Of a stretch of 64,000 nt of DNA, positions 24,716 through 33,483 are shown one piece after another; position 1 is the first letter of the stretch; the number at the start of each line of letters is the position of its first letter. The notes beneath the pieces were generated by a model. That model was not told where the DNA came from. It did not search any database and saw nothing but the letters and a program-made list of their open reading frames with translations. Source of the stretch: an uncultured Paracoccaceae bacterium (GTDB lineage: Bacteria; Pseudomonadota; Alphaproteobacteria; Rhodobacterales; Rhodobacteraceae); contig CANLDA010000005.1 of assembly GCA_947489325.1 (NCBI GenBank), forward strand, positions 1 through 64,000, written 5' to 3'. The position numbers were made by a program, and so were the translations under genes.

Positions 24716-25361
24716 CGGGTTTAACGACCTTAACAGCCAAGTTGACGCTTTGGAGGCAAGCCTTGGGCAGGCCACGAACATGGCAACAGTATTCCAAAGT
24801 GAACTGGATCGCATGCGGTCAGCTCTTGGGGCGACAGGGCAGGATTTGCGCACGCTTGAACGCGGTCTGAGTTCTGGGCTGAGCCGCGCCTTTAATGGGC
24901 TGGTGTTTGATGGGCTTAGTCTTTCGAGCGCGCTTGAGCAAGTGGCGCAAAGCATGATCAGGGCGACCTATAACGCAGCACTTAAACCCGTAACGGACCA
25001 CTTTGGTGGGCTGATTGCACAGGGCATTGGTGGCGTGGTTCAAAACATTCTGCCGTTTGAAAATGGCGGCAGCTTTACGCAGGGACGGGTGATGCCGTTT
25101 GCCTCGGGTGGAATTGTCGGAGGACCGACGATGTTTCCGATGCGAGGTGGCATGGGGTTGATGGGGGAAGCAGGCCCTGAGGCCATTATGCCGCTGGCAC
25201 GTGGTCCTGACGGCAAGTTGGGGGTGCGGGGCGGGGGCGGTGCACCGGTTAATATTGTGATGAATATTTCAACACCTGACGTCAGCGGTTTTCAAAGATC
25301 TCAAAGTCAGATCGCGGCACAGATGAGCCGTGCCATTGGGCGCGGGCAACGTAACAGGTAA
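24702..25361 (+). CDS. GTA g11, short tail tape measure protein
   Basis: 219 aa, with GGAGGG upstream of the ATG. Helical N-terminus (LNSQVDALEASLGQATNMAT), hydrophobic segments in the middle, then the tape-measure C-terminal signature NILPFENGGSFTQGRVMPFA plus SGGIVGGPTMFPMRGGMGLM and GEAGPEAIMPLARGPDGKLG. The small size compared with true phages matches the short GTA tail. Confidence 0.92.
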   Translation: MTEIDGFNDLNSQVDALEASLGQATNMATVFQSELDRMRSALGATGQDLRTLERGLSSGLSRAFNGLVFDGLSLSSALEQVAQSMIRATYNAALKPVTDHFGGLIAQGIGGVVQNILPFENGGSFTQGRVMPFASGGIVGGPTMFPMRGGMGLMGEAGPEAIMPLARGPDGKLGVRGGGGAPVNIVMNISTPDVSGFQRSQSQIAAQMSRAIGRGQRNR

Positions 25362-25376
25362 TTGGGGAGCAGACCG

Positions 25377-26009
25377 ATGGGTTTTCATGAAATACGATTT
25401 CCGGCCAATCTGAGTTTTGGATCTGTAGGCGGGCCGGAGCGACGCACCGATGTCGTCACGCTGGCCAATGGGTTCGAAGAGCGCAACACGCCCTGGGCGC
25501 ATTCGCGTAGGCGCTATGATGCGGGTGTGGGAATGCGATCATTGGATGATGTCGAGACATTGATCGGCTTTTTTGAGACGCGCCGCGGGCAGCTTTACGG
25601 GTTTCGTTGGAAAGACTGGTCGGATTTCAAATCTGGTCTGGCCTCTGCAGATGTCAATTATCGAGACCAAGTGATCGGGGTCGGGGATGGGCAGCGCACG
25701 GAATTTACGCTGAAGAAAACCTATCGTTCTGGTGAACATACCTATGAGCGCCCAATCGTAAAAGCGGTTCTCGGAACAATACGCGCAGGTGTAGAGGACG
25801 AAGAGTTACTTGAGGGGGTCGATTATGATGTGGACCCAAACAGTGGTACGATCCTCTTTGCGCAGGCACCGGATTTGAATCGGCAGGTAACAGCGGGATT
25901 TGAATTTGATGTTCCGGTGCGTTTTGACACAGATCGTATTCAAACCAGCGTTGCCAGTTTTCAAGCAGGAGACGTGCCCAATGTACCTGTTGTGGAGGTG
26001 CGTGTCTGA
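25377..26009 (+). CDS. GTA g12, distal tail protein (DUF2460 / TIGR02217 family)
   Basis: 210 aa from the ATG at 25377 (GGGGAGC upstream; the TTG at 25362 overlaps it and is rejected). Starts MGFHEIRFPANLSFGSVGGP, with FFETRRGQLYGFRWKDWSDF, the core family motif. In RcGTA the equivalent forms the distal ring at the tail end. The stop overlaps the g13 start (TGATG). Confidence 0.93.
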   Translation: MGFHEIRFPANLSFGSVGGPERRTDVVTLANGFEERNTPWAHSRRRYDAGVGMRSLDDVETLIGFFETRRGQLYGFRWKDWSDFKSGLASADVNYRDQVIGVGDGQRTEFTLKKTYRSGEHTYERPIVKAVLGTIRAGVEDEELLEGVDYDVDPNSGTILFAQAPDLNRQVTAGFEFDVPVRFDTDRIQTSVASFQAGDVPNVPVVEVRV

Positions 26010-26896
26010 TGACGATTTCACAAGAATTTCAGGCGCATTTGGATCAAGGGCTTACGACACTTGCGCGGGCATGGGCGGTTCAGCGCCCGGATGGACAGGT
26101 GTTTGGCTTTACCGACCATGATCTGGATTTGACCTTTGAGGATGTCGTGTTCAAGGCGGACACTGGATTGTCTGCATCTGCACTTGAGCAAAGTACAGGG
26201 TTGTCAGTGGACAACACCGAGGCCTTTGGTGCGTTAAGTGACATTGCCATTTCAGAGATCGACATTGAGGCCGGCCGGTTTGATGGGGCTGAAGTCACCG
26301 CGTGGTTGGTGAATTGGGCGGATGTGTCTCAACGCACCAAACTGTTTTTGGGCACGATTGGTGAAATGAGGCGCGTGGGTGGCGCATTTCACGCAGAGCT
26401 GCGCGGGTTAAGTGAAGCGCTTCAGAAGCCGCAAGGACGTGTGTATCAAAAGCCTTGTACGGCGGTTCTTGGGGATCGCAAATGTGGCTTTGATCTGGAT
26501 GCGGATGGATATTCCGCTGAACTGGACGCTGAAATAATTGAGCAAGGGCGGGTGTTTCGCTGGGCTAAAATTCAAGGGTTCGAAGAAGGTTGGTTTGCGC
26601 GTGGCCATCTGAGGGTGCTCTCAGGTGCAGCCAAAGGGCTGGATGGCGTTGTCAAACGGGATCGCTTTGTAGATGGGACCCGGGTGATTGAATTGTGGGA
26701 GCCGATCCGCCTTGAGATCAAAACAGGAGACATACTGCGATTGGATGCGGGGTGTGACAAGCGATTTGAAACGTGTCGCCTGAAATTTGCCAATTTTCTG
26801 AACTTTCAGGGTTTTCCCGATATTCCCGGAGAAGATTGGCTGACGGCCTATCCTAGTGATGGTGGGGTGTTTGATGGTGGGAGTTTGCGATCATGA
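26009..26896 (+). CDS. GTA g13, tail hub protein (DUF2163 / BR0599 family)
   Basis: 295 aa. N-terminal domain ARAWAVQRPDGQVFGFTDHD, middle LFLGTIGEMRRVGGAFHAEL and a C-terminal domain with four well-spaced cysteines: CTAVLGDRKCGFDLDADGY and CDKRFETC. These would suit a metal or iron-sulfur site, which I recall being described for the RcGTA hub; that link is from memory and not provable here. TGATG coupling with g12 and ATGA with g14. Confidence 0.93.
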   Translation: MTISQEFQAHLDQGLTTLARAWAVQRPDGQVFGFTDHDLDLTFEDVVFKADTGLSASALEQSTGLSVDNTEAFGALSDIAISEIDIEAGRFDGAEVTAWLVNWADVSQRTKLFLGTIGEMRRVGGAFHAELRGLSEALQKPQGRVYQKPCTAVLGDRKCGFDLDADGYSAELDAEIIEQGRVFRWAKIQGFEEGWFARGHLRVLSGAAKGLDGVVKRDRFVDGTRVIELWEPIRLEIKTGDILRLDAGCDKRFETCRLKFANFLNFQGFPDIPGEDWLTAYPSDGGVFDGGSLRS

Positions 26897-27336
26897 GCAC
26901 GTCTGAGCAGGCGGTAGAAATTGCACGCACATGGATCGGCACACCTTATCGACATCAGGCGGCGTGTCTTGGGGCGGGGACGGATTGTCTTGGTCTTTTG
27001 CGGGGCGTGTGGCGCACGCTTTTTGGCGCTGAGCCGGAGGCTGTTCCTGCTTATAGTATGGACTGGTCTGAACCGCAGGGAGAAGAAGCTCTGTGGCGGG
27101 CTGCTAAGAGGCATCTGATAGAGAAAGCGCTGACAGATGACGCCCCGGGAGATGTTTTGTTGTTTCGCATGCGTGGTGGGGCAGTGGCCAAACATCTGGG
27201 GATAGCTGCCAACATCGGTGCAGATGCAAGTTTTATTCATGCCTATTCACGGCATTCGGTGGTTGAAAGCCCGCTGAGTGACCCTTGGCGTCGCAGAATT
27301 GTGGCGCGGTTTTCGTTTCCTGAGGAGGTGACCTGA
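26893..27336 (+). CDS. GTA g14, NlpC/P60-type cell-wall peptidase
   Basis: 147 aa. The catalytic Cys is in AGTDCLGLLRGVWR, and the His probably in GGAVAKHLGIA or HAYSRHSVVE. The N-terminus VEIARTWIGTPYRHQAACLG is the NlpC/P60 entry helix and loop. Within GTA and related phage tails this peptidase makes the hole in recipient peptidoglycan during DNA delivery. Overlaps g13 by 4 nt and the g15 start by 1 nt. Confidence 0.93.
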   Translation: MSTSEQAVEIARTWIGTPYRHQAACLGAGTDCLGLLRGVWRTLFGAEPEAVPAYSMDWSEPQGEEALWRAAKRHLIEKALTDDAPGDVLLFRMRGGAVAKHLGIAANIGADASFIHAYSRHSVVESPLSDPWRRRIVARFSFPEEVT

Positions 27337-30300
27337 TGGCAACTGTTATTTTATCGGCGGCCGGTGCGGCTATTGGCGGAACAATTGGGGGAACTGTTGC
27401 CGGATTGTCATCTGTTGCAATAGGACGTTTGGTTGGGGCGACCATTGGGCGATCGATAGATCAACGCCTTATGGGGGCTGGTTCCGATGTGGTGGAAACC
27501 GGGCGTGTTGATCGGTTTCGTATTATGGGGGCAAGCGAAGGCACATCCATTACGTCGCTTTTTGGTGCGATGCGCATGGCTGGGAATGTGATCTGGGCGA
27601 CGCGTTTTGAGGAACATGTCAAGACGTCTGGTGGTGGCAAAGGTGGGCCACCTAAGCCCAAGACACGCGAGTTCAGCTATACCGTATCCTTGGCTGTTGC
27701 ACTTTGTGAGGGTGAGATTTCACGTGTGGGGCGCGTGTGGGCGGATGGTCAGGAAATCACCACAAGTGACTTGAACATGCGTGTCTATAAGGGCACGCAG
27801 GATCAGCTACCTGACCCCAAGATCGAGGCTGTAGAGGGGGCGGGAACTGTACCTGCGTATCGCGGCACGGCTTATGTCGTGATTGAGGATCTGGAGCTTG
27901 GTACTTTTGGTAATCGTATTCCCCAGTTTACCTTTGAAGTCAGCAGTTTGCAGCCCGAGACTTTGCCAAATGCTGAGCATGATGTGCCGCATGCGGTTCA
28001 GGGTGTGGCACTTGTGCCGGGTACGGGGGAATACGCGCTTGCAACTGAGCCTGTGTATTACAAGAACGATCCCGGGAAAGCGTGGCCTGCGAATTTGAAT
28101 GCACCTTCGGGGGATACGGATTTCAACACATCGTTTGCCCGACTTGAAGACGAATTGCCCAATTGTAATTCGGTGTCTTTGGTCGTGAGCTGGTTTGGCA
28201 ATGATCTAAGGTGTGGTGATTGCGAATTGCGTCCGAAGGTGGAAAGCCAGGAATTTGACGGCGATATGCCTTGGATGGTTGCGGGTGTTTCCAGAAACGC
28301 TGCGATGGAGGTGCCCCAAGATGAAGAGGGGCGATCAGTCTATGGCGGGACGGCGGCAGATGCGTCGGTGGTCCAATCCATTCAGGCGATGAACGCGGCG
28401 GGAAAACATGTGATGTTTTACCCCTTTATCCTGATGGAGCAGCTTGAGGGGAATGGCCTTCCTGATCCATGGAGCGACAGCTGGCACCAGCCCAAACTGC
28501 CCTGGCGGGGACGCATCACTGTGTCGATTGCGCCGGAACGGGAGGGAAGCCCAGATGGCACAAGTGCGGCAGATGCAGAGGTCAATGCATTTTTCGGAAG
28601 CGCATCTGCATCTGATTTTTCGGTTTTGGGCACCAAGGTTACATATAGTGGCCCTGATGAATGGGGATACCGTCGTTTCGTTTTGCATTATGCCGCGCTG
28701 TGTAAAGCCGCAGGAGGTGTATCTGCCTTTTGCATCGGATCAGAGATGCGTGGGCTGACACGAGTGCGTGGCGCAGACGGGTCGTTTGTTACCGTAGCGC
28801 AGATGATGTCGCTCACTGAAGAGCTGCGCGCGATTCTGGGGGCAGATGTCAAAATCGGCTATGCAGCGGATTGGAGTGAATATTTTGGGTATCATCCGCA
28901 AGATGGCAGCGGGGATGTCTATTTCAATCTAGATAGCCTGTGGGGGCATTCTGACATAGATTTTGTCGGCATCGACAACTATATGCCGCTGTCTGATTGG
29001 CGCGAAGGCGATGATCATGCGGATGCTGCGTGGGAGTCGATCTATAACCTTGATTATCTAAAAGGGAATGTTGCAGGGGGAGAGGGCTATGATTGGTTCT
29101 ATCATTCTCAAGAAGCGGAAGCCGCGCAAATTCGCAGTGACATTTCAGATGGCGCTTATGAAGAGCCATGGGTGTATCGGTACAAGGATATCCTGAACTG
29201 GTGGCGAAACGATCATCATGATCGTGTTGGCGGTGTACGTGATGAAGACGAGACTGATTGGGTGCCGCAATCCAAACCGATTTGGTTTACGGAATTGGGC
29301 TGTGCCGCAATTGATAAGGGTACGAACCAGCCCAACAAATTTCTTGATGCTAAATCGTCAGAATCGAGCCTGCCAAAATATTCAACCGGGCAACGTGATG
29401 ATTTCATTCAACGTCAGTATTTACGGGCGATGTATGAGTATTGGGGGGCTACAGAGAACAATCCTACCTCGGTGGAATATGATGGTCCGATGGTCGATAT
29501 GTCTCGCGCACATGTTTGGGCGTGGGATGTACGGCCTTTTCCACAGTTTCCCAATAATCGTGAACTTTGGAGCGATGGGGAAAACTATGCCAGAGGACAT
29601 TGGGTCAATGGTCGAGCAACAGCGCGCACACTGGCATCTGTCGTAGCTGAAGTATGTGAGCGAGCGGGCGTGTTGTCGTATGATGTCTCAGGGCTTTATG
29701 GGATTGTACGGGGTTATAGCATTCCAGATGTCACCCATGGTCGATCCATCTTGCAGCCTTTGATGTTGCACTATGGCTTTGACGCGCTGGAACGGGACGG
29801 CACGCTGATTTTCGCAATGCGTGATGGTAAACCAGCGCAGCCTGTTGATCTTGAACACCTTGCCATTTCAGATGAAATGGACGGAACTCTCGAAAAAACC
29901 CGAGTGTCTGATGCGGACATGGTCGGGCGTGTACGGGTGAGCTTTGTCTCAGCAGATGGTGAGTTTGAGGTGATGTCAGAAGAAGCCATTTTGCCCGATG
30001 AGGCAACGCATGCTGTTTCTGTGCATGAATTGCCTTTGGCGTTAACACGTTCAGAGGCGCGTCAAACCGCTGAGAGGTGGTTGTCAGAGTCGCGCGTGTC
30101 ACGAGAGGGCGTGCGGTTGGCTTTGCCACCTTCGGCGCTGGGCGTGGGGGCGGGAGATATTGTGGAACTGCCGTCAGGGGATGGCGTTGAAACCGGATTG
30201 TACCGCGTTGATCAGGTGACACAGGGAACGTTGCAACTTCTGGATGCTGTAAGAGTTGAGCCGACGGTCTATGAAAAACCAGGGTTTGAGGATGAGACAG

Positions 30301-31265
30301 GAAGTTTCAAAGCCTTTGCCCCACCCACGCCGGTCTTTCCACTGTTCATGGATTTGCCTTTACTGACAGGTGAAGAAGTTCCCCATGCACCCCATATTGC
30401 TGTGACGGCAGATCCATGGCCAGGCACGGTGGCTGTGTTTGATGCGGCTACGGACGCAGATTACAAGTTGAACCAATTGATCGCGCAAAGATCGGTGATT
30501 GGAACGACAGAGACAGTGCTTTCCAAAGCCTCTGCTGGATTGGTGGATATGGGGGATGCACTTCAGGTAAAGTTGATTTCAGGCGAATTGGAGGCAACCT
30601 CATGGGAAGGGGTGCTTGCTGGCCGCAATTTGGCAGCCATTGGCGATGGTACGTCTGGGAATTGGGAGTTGATCCAGTTTCAAAATGCTGAACTGGTGGC
30701 TCCGGATACGTATCGCATCAGCACTCGATTGCGCGGACAATTGGGCAGTGATACCTTGGTGCCGGATGCATGGCCCGTCGGGAGTTTTTTCGTACTGCTC
30801 AATGGTGCTCAGGCTCAACTAGATCTCAACAGTGCTGCGCGCAATGTGGCCCGTCATTACCGTATTGGCACCGCGCGACGAGGGTATGATGATCCATCCT
30901 ATACACATAAGATTGAGGCGTTTGAAGGGATCGGGTTGAAGCCATACGCGCCTGTGCACGTGAAAGTATCGGGTGAGGTGGGCCAAGACCGTTCATTCCA
31001 ATGGATCAGGCGTACGCGCATAGATGGGGATAGCTGGGATTTGCCCGAAGTCCCCATCGGTGAAGAAAGTGAAACCTATATCGTTCGGGTGTTGGATGGG
31101 CAGAATGTTATTCGCGAACAGATGCTTGTGTTGCCAGAGTGGGCATATTCCGCGTCGGCGCAAGCCAATGATGGGGTGTCAGGACAATCTTTGACCTTCA
31201 GCGTGGCCCAGATTTCAGCGCGCTTTGGGCAGGGGGCCATGGCTACATTGGGGTTTGACACATGA
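27336..31265 (+). CDS. GTA g15, large tail-tip protein with TIM-barrel glycosidase-like domain
   Basis: 1309 aa, the largest gene of the cluster. The N-terminus holds a glycine-zipper-like hydrophobic segment (LSAAGAAIGGTIGGTVAGLS). Residues ~70-270 are tail hub-like. A GTA TIM-barrel domain occupies roughly residues 420-760 (FCIGSEMRGLTRVRGADGSF, IDFVGIDNYMPLSDW, then KPIWFTELGCAAIDKGTN, with candidate acidic catalytic residues). A phage-tail domain follows (IPDVTHGRSILQPLMLHYGF onward). In RcGTA the equivalent forms the tail-tip channel. Intact and uninterrupted, arguing for purifying selection on the cluster. Confidence 0.95.
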   Translation: MATVILSAAGAAIGGTIGGTVAGLSSVAIGRLVGATIGRSIDQRLMGAGSDVVETGRVDRFRIMGASEGTSITSLFGAMRMAGNVIWATRFEEHVKTSGGGKGGPPKPKTREFSYTVSLAVALCEGEISRVGRVWADGQEITTSDLNMRVYKGTQDQLPDPKIEAVEGAGTVPAYRGTAYVVIEDLELGTFGNRIPQFTFEVSSLQPETLPNAEHDVPHAVQGVALVPGTGEYALATEPVYYKNDPGKAWPANLNAPSGDTDFNTSFARLEDELPNCNSVSLVVSWFGNDLRCGDCELRPKVESQEFDGDMPWMVAGVSRNAAMEVPQDEEGRSVYGGTAADASVVQSIQAMNAAGKHVMFYPFILMEQLEGNGLPDPWSDSWHQPKLPWRGRITVSIAPEREGSPDGTSAADAEVNAFFGSASASDFSVLGTKVTYSGPDEWGYRRFVLHYAALCKAAGGVSAFCIGSEMRGLTRVRGADGSFVTVAQMMSLTEELRAILGADVKIGYAADWSEYFGYHPQDGSGDVYFNLDSLWGHSDIDFVGIDNYMPLSDWREGDDHADAAWESIYNLDYLKGNVAGGEGYDWFYHSQEAEAAQIRSDISDGAYEEPWVYRYKDILNWWRNDHHDRVGGVRDEDETDWVPQSKPIWFTELGCAAIDKGTNQPNKFLDAKSSESSLPKYSTGQRDDFIQRQYLRAMYEYWGATENNPTSVEYDGPMVDMSRAHVWAWDVRPFPQFPNNRELWSDGENYARGHWVNGRATARTLASVVAEVCERAGVLSYDVSGLYGIVRGYSIPDVTHGRSILQPLMLHYGFDALERDGTLIFAMRDGKPAQPVDLEHLAISDEMDGTLEKTRVSDADMVGRVRVSFVSADGEFEVMSEEAILPDEATHAVSVHELPLALTRSEARQTAERWLSESRVSREGVRLALPPSALGVGAGDIVELPSGDGVETGLYRVDQVTQGTLQLLDAVRVEPTVYEKPGFEDETGSFKAFAPPTPVFPLFMDLPLLTGEEVPHAPHIAVTADPWPGTVAVFDAATDADYKLNQLIAQRSVIGTTETVLSKASAGLVDMGDALQVKLISGELEATSWEGVLAGRNLAAIGDGTSGNWELIQFQNAELVAPDTYRISTRLRGQLGSDTLVPDAWPVGSFFVLLNGAQAQLDLNSAARNVARHYRIGTARRGYDDPSYTHKIEAFEGIGLKPYAPVHVKVSGEVGQDRSFQWIRRTRIDGDSWDLPEVPIGEESETYIVRVLDGQNVIREQMLVLPEWAYSASAQANDGVSGQSLTFSVAQISARFGQGAMATLGFDT

Positions 31266-31558
31266 AGTCGATTTTGCATGGAGACATCGTTGCAGCCGCG
31301 CGGGTTCTTCGTGCAATACCGAACGATTTGCGGCGGCGCATATGTCGCCGCATGTTTGAAGAGGCCGATGTCGCGCATGATCACGTGCTGGCATCAGGAC
31401 GGATTCACCAACGCTATGGGGATGGTTCTTTGATGGCGGTGGCCCATAAACGCGAAATGGTGGCAGAACCAAGCCTGCATGATATTGATTATTGCAGCTG
31501 CCTTGAATTGGTTCTGCACGAGGTCATTCGTTGGAAAACCTTTGCAGTCACAAATTAA
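31262..31558 (+). CDS. Small conserved-type protein closing the GTA operon
   Basis: 98 aa, starting 4 nt inside the g15 stop (ATGA), so translationally coupled. Basic N-terminal half (AARVLRAIPNDLRRRICRRM), His/Asp-rich middle (EEADVAHDHVLASGRIHQRY) and C-terminal SLHDIDYCSCLELVLHEVIR. No membrane segment. I do not recognise a defined function. Position and coupling make it part of the GTA transcription unit. It could be a GTA accessory or regulatory protein; this is inference. Confidence 0.8.
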   Translation: MKSILHGDIVAAARVLRAIPNDLRRRICRRMFEEADVAHDHVLASGRIHQRYGDGSLMAVAHKREMVAEPSLHDIDYCSCLELVLHEVIRWKTFAVTN

Positions 31559-31617
31559 TGCCTGCTCTCATGCAGTGCACAAGCATTTAAATTGCGCACG
31601 CTGAGCAGAAATTTCAA

Positions 31618-31914
31618 TCAGAGCGTTGCTGTTTGATCCTCTAGCAACTTACCCCAAGTGAATATTTCGAATGTGCGGTATTCAGGGAAATAGAAGGGAT
31701 CGTTGGCAACTAAATTTTCAACTTGATCCCTTGTTTCCAACTCCACGATCCATAACGCGCCACAGAAGGCTTGATCGGCTTCTGGTTTCAGTCCACCACC
31801 GATCAGCAACTCGGGGTGTGCTTTGGCATATGCCACATGAGCGTTACGCAACTCCCCACACGCCCTAACACCGAGCATTTCTGGCGCGTCTTTGAAAATC
31901 ACGGCCCAACGCAT
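31618..31914 (-). CDS. YciI-family protein
   Basis: 98 aa ferredoxin-like alpha-beta barrel. Start MRWAVIFKDAPEMLGVR, conserved HVAYAKAHPELLIGGGL (with the family His) and C-terminal DPFYFPEYRTFEIFTWGKLL. YciI-like proteins are small, often dimeric, and of mostly unknown catalytic function. Converges on the end of the GTA operon. The 160 bp upstream hold no visible gene. Confidence 0.9.
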   Translation of the reverse strand: MRWAVIFKDAPEMLGVRACGELRNAHVAYAKAHPELLIGGGLKPEADQAFCGALWIVELETRDQVENLVANDPFYFPEYRTFEIFTWGKLLEDQTATL

Positions 31915-32074
31915 TGCAAAGCCTCCTTGGGTTCATAAAGACCGTAGGCCACGCCTCTTCTAGCTCGTAGGGCCAAAGATATCGCATGCTTAGGCCAGCC
32001 TGGCCGTGCAGTTGGGTTTATGAAATAGCTCCCTTACGGTGCGACTGTATTGTTTTTGCCGCCATGAATGCGAT

Positions 32075-32413
32075 TTAACCTTTAAGGCAATCCAAACATT
32101 TTAAGGCTGCTGGATCTAATTTCAGACGTTGTTCTTCAATATCGCTCCCACACTCCTGACAATATCCAAACTCGTTTTCAGACAAACGCTGTAAGGCCGC
32201 ATACAGACGCGTTTTCTCGGCGTTTCGCCGTGCTTGGGTGGCTTTTGCCATTGCTTGGGATTGTAATGCGTCCATTCGACTGAGACGACCTACGGATTGT
32301 TGATCCAGTTGAACAACCGATTGGGCTTCTTTGCCAAGGGCATCTTCTTGTTCCAGCTCACAAAGGCGATTGCGGATCAGTTTACCGTAATATACGCAAT
32401 CGGCATCATTCAC
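32075..32413 (-). CDS. DksA/TraR-family zinc-finger protein
   Basis: 112 aa. C4 zinc finger CQECGSD...CLDC near the C-terminus (residues ~87-109), preceded by a long coiled coil. It is shorter than DksA (about 150 aa) and lacks an obvious DxxDxA tip motif; the helix tip reads VVQLDQQSVGRLSRMDALQS, where DQQSVGR is a known pattern in DksA-like small proteins. A role binding the RNA polymerase secondary channel is possible but unproven. Divergent from cysE across 84 bp. Confidence 0.88.
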   Translation of the reverse strand: MNDADCVYYGKLIRNRLCELEQEDALGKEAQSVVQLDQQSVGRLSRMDALQSQAMAKATQARRNAEKTRLYAALQRLSENEFGYCQECGSDIEEQRLKLDPAALKCLDCLKG

Positions 32414-32456
32414 GATTTTTATTCCCTATATCACGGGTTTGAATTTGTTCTGGGAT

Positions 32457-32473
32457 AACTATGTTGTATAGTT
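32457..32473. promoter_or_regulatory. Operator-like inverted repeat upstream of cysE
   Basis: AACTAT-GTTGT-ATAGTT is a perfect 6-bp dyad, located 24 bp before the cysE ATG in the shared dksA-like/cysE region and overlapping a possible -10 (TATGTT or TATAGT). The regulator is unknown. Confidence 0.45.
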
Positions 32474-32497
32474 CTGGGTAATAGAGGAGCCCTAATT

Positions 32498-33307
32498 ATG
32501 GCCAAGAGACACCCTCAGGTATCAGAAATTGACCCGGTTTGGGAACAAATCAAGCGTGAAGCAGAACAAGCGGTTCAAGATGAACCATTGCTTGGTGGCT
32601 TGGTGCATTCAAGCTTTCTGCATCACAAAAGCATCGAACAAGCGCTGGGCTATCGCATTTCACTGAAGCTTGCGTCTGGTGAGATGTCCGAACAGTTGCT
32701 TCGTGAAATTTGTGACAAGGCTTATGCTGCAGACGAAGGTCTCGCGATGGCAGCGCGTGCGGATTTGTCGGCGGTTTATGATCGTGATCCAGCGTGTCAT
32801 CGACTGATGCAACCCATGCTGTTTTTCAAAGGGTTTCAAGCCATTCAGTGTTACCGTGTGGGCCATTGGCTGTGGCGTCAGGGGCGCACGGATATGGCGT
32901 ATTTCTTTCAGATGCGCTCTTCCGAGGTGTTTGGCATCGATATTCACCCGGCTGCGCGTATCGGTCAGGGCATCATGATCGACCACGCCCATTCCATCGT
33001 GATTGGTGAAACGGCTGTGGTGGGCGACAATGTGTCCATGCTGCATTCGGTCACACTTGGCGGTACTGGCAAAGAAGAAGAGGACCGTCATCCCAAAATT
33101 GGTAATGGTGTTCTGATCGGGGCAGGGGCCAAAGTTCTGGGCAATATCAAGGTTGGCAATTGCAGCCGGATCGCCGCAGGCTCTGTTGTTCTGGAAGAGG
33201 TGCCGCCGTGCAAAACCGTGGCAGGTATACCGGCCCGTATCGTGGGCGAAGCAGGCTGTGCACAGCCGTCGATCTCTATGGATCACATGCTGGGCAAAGA
33301 TCACTGA
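32498..33307 (+). CDS. cysE: Serine O-acetyltransferase
   Basis: 269 aa, with GAGGAG upstream. It acetylates L-serine with acetyl-CoA as the first step of cysteine synthesis. The N-terminal helical domain is followed by a left-handed beta-helix of hexapeptide repeats. Active-site sequences are GIDIHPAARIGQGIMIDHAH and HSVTLGGTGKEEEDRHPKIG, then GAGAKVLGNIKVGNCSRIAA. I recall cysE lying beside the GTA cluster in several Rhodobacterales, which agrees with the layout here. No GTA-related role is implied. Confidence 0.97.
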   Translation: MAKRHPQVSEIDPVWEQIKREAEQAVQDEPLLGGLVHSSFLHHKSIEQALGYRISLKLASGEMSEQLLREICDKAYAADEGLAMAARADLSAVYDRDPACHRLMQPMLFFKGFQAIQCYRVGHWLWRQGRTDMAYFFQMRSSEVFGIDIHPAARIGQGIMIDHAHSIVIGETAVVGDNVSMLHSVTLGGTGKEEEDRHPKIGNGVLIGAGAKVLGNIKVGNCSRIAAGSVVLEEVPPCKTVAGIPARIVGEAGCAQPSISMDHMLGKDH

Positions 33308-33325
33308 CGTTCTGCATCAGGCGAT

Positions 33326-33354
33326 TTGCAAAATCTTCGCAAATCGCCTATATA
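33326..33354 (+). promoter_or_regulatory. Promoter of the 34-aa membrane peptide gene, overlapped by an 11-bp dyad
   Basis: TTGCAA (33326-33331), 17 nt, TATATA (33349-33354). The perfect inverted repeat AGGCGATTTGC / GCAAATCGCCT (33319-33329, 33339-33349) spans the -35 and spacer. It can serve as an operator or, as RNA, as an end hairpin for cysE. Confidence 0.55.
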
Positions 33355-33378
33355 CCCAGAGATAGAAAGGAAACCGTG

Positions 33379-33483
33379 ATGAGCCTGCGTCAAGCTATTC
33401 AACGCTATAAATTCAACGCTGCATTGACCGGCATCTCTTTTGTCGGGCTTGTGATCCTTGTGCAGGCCGCAGTTTTTGGTTGA
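33379..33483 (+). CDS. 34-aa single-span membrane peptide
   Basis: ATG at 33379 is preceded by AGAAAGGAAA and by a near-consensus promoter. The peptide starts MSLRQAIQRYKFNAALTG and continues into one hydrophobic helix (SFVGLVILVQAAVF), giving a basic N-terminus and a single transmembrane span, the usual form of bacterial small membrane proteins. The longer in-frame reading from 33160 lies inside cysE and is not credible. Function unknown. Converges with the channel gene, whose stop codon is adjacent. Confidence 0.6.
   Translation: MSLRQAIQRYKFNAALTGISFVGLVILVQAAVFG

Noticed and set aside
17239-31558. Active prophage
   Set aside because: No integrase, attachment site duplication, repressor, replication or lysis genes. 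The gene order is that of a Rhodobacterales GTA, and flanking genes are ordinary housekeeping genes.
33160-33378. Extended 107-codon version of the small gene ending at 33483
   Set aside because: The first 73 codons lie inside cysE and across its 3' hairpin; a promoter and ribosome binding site support the ATG at 33379.
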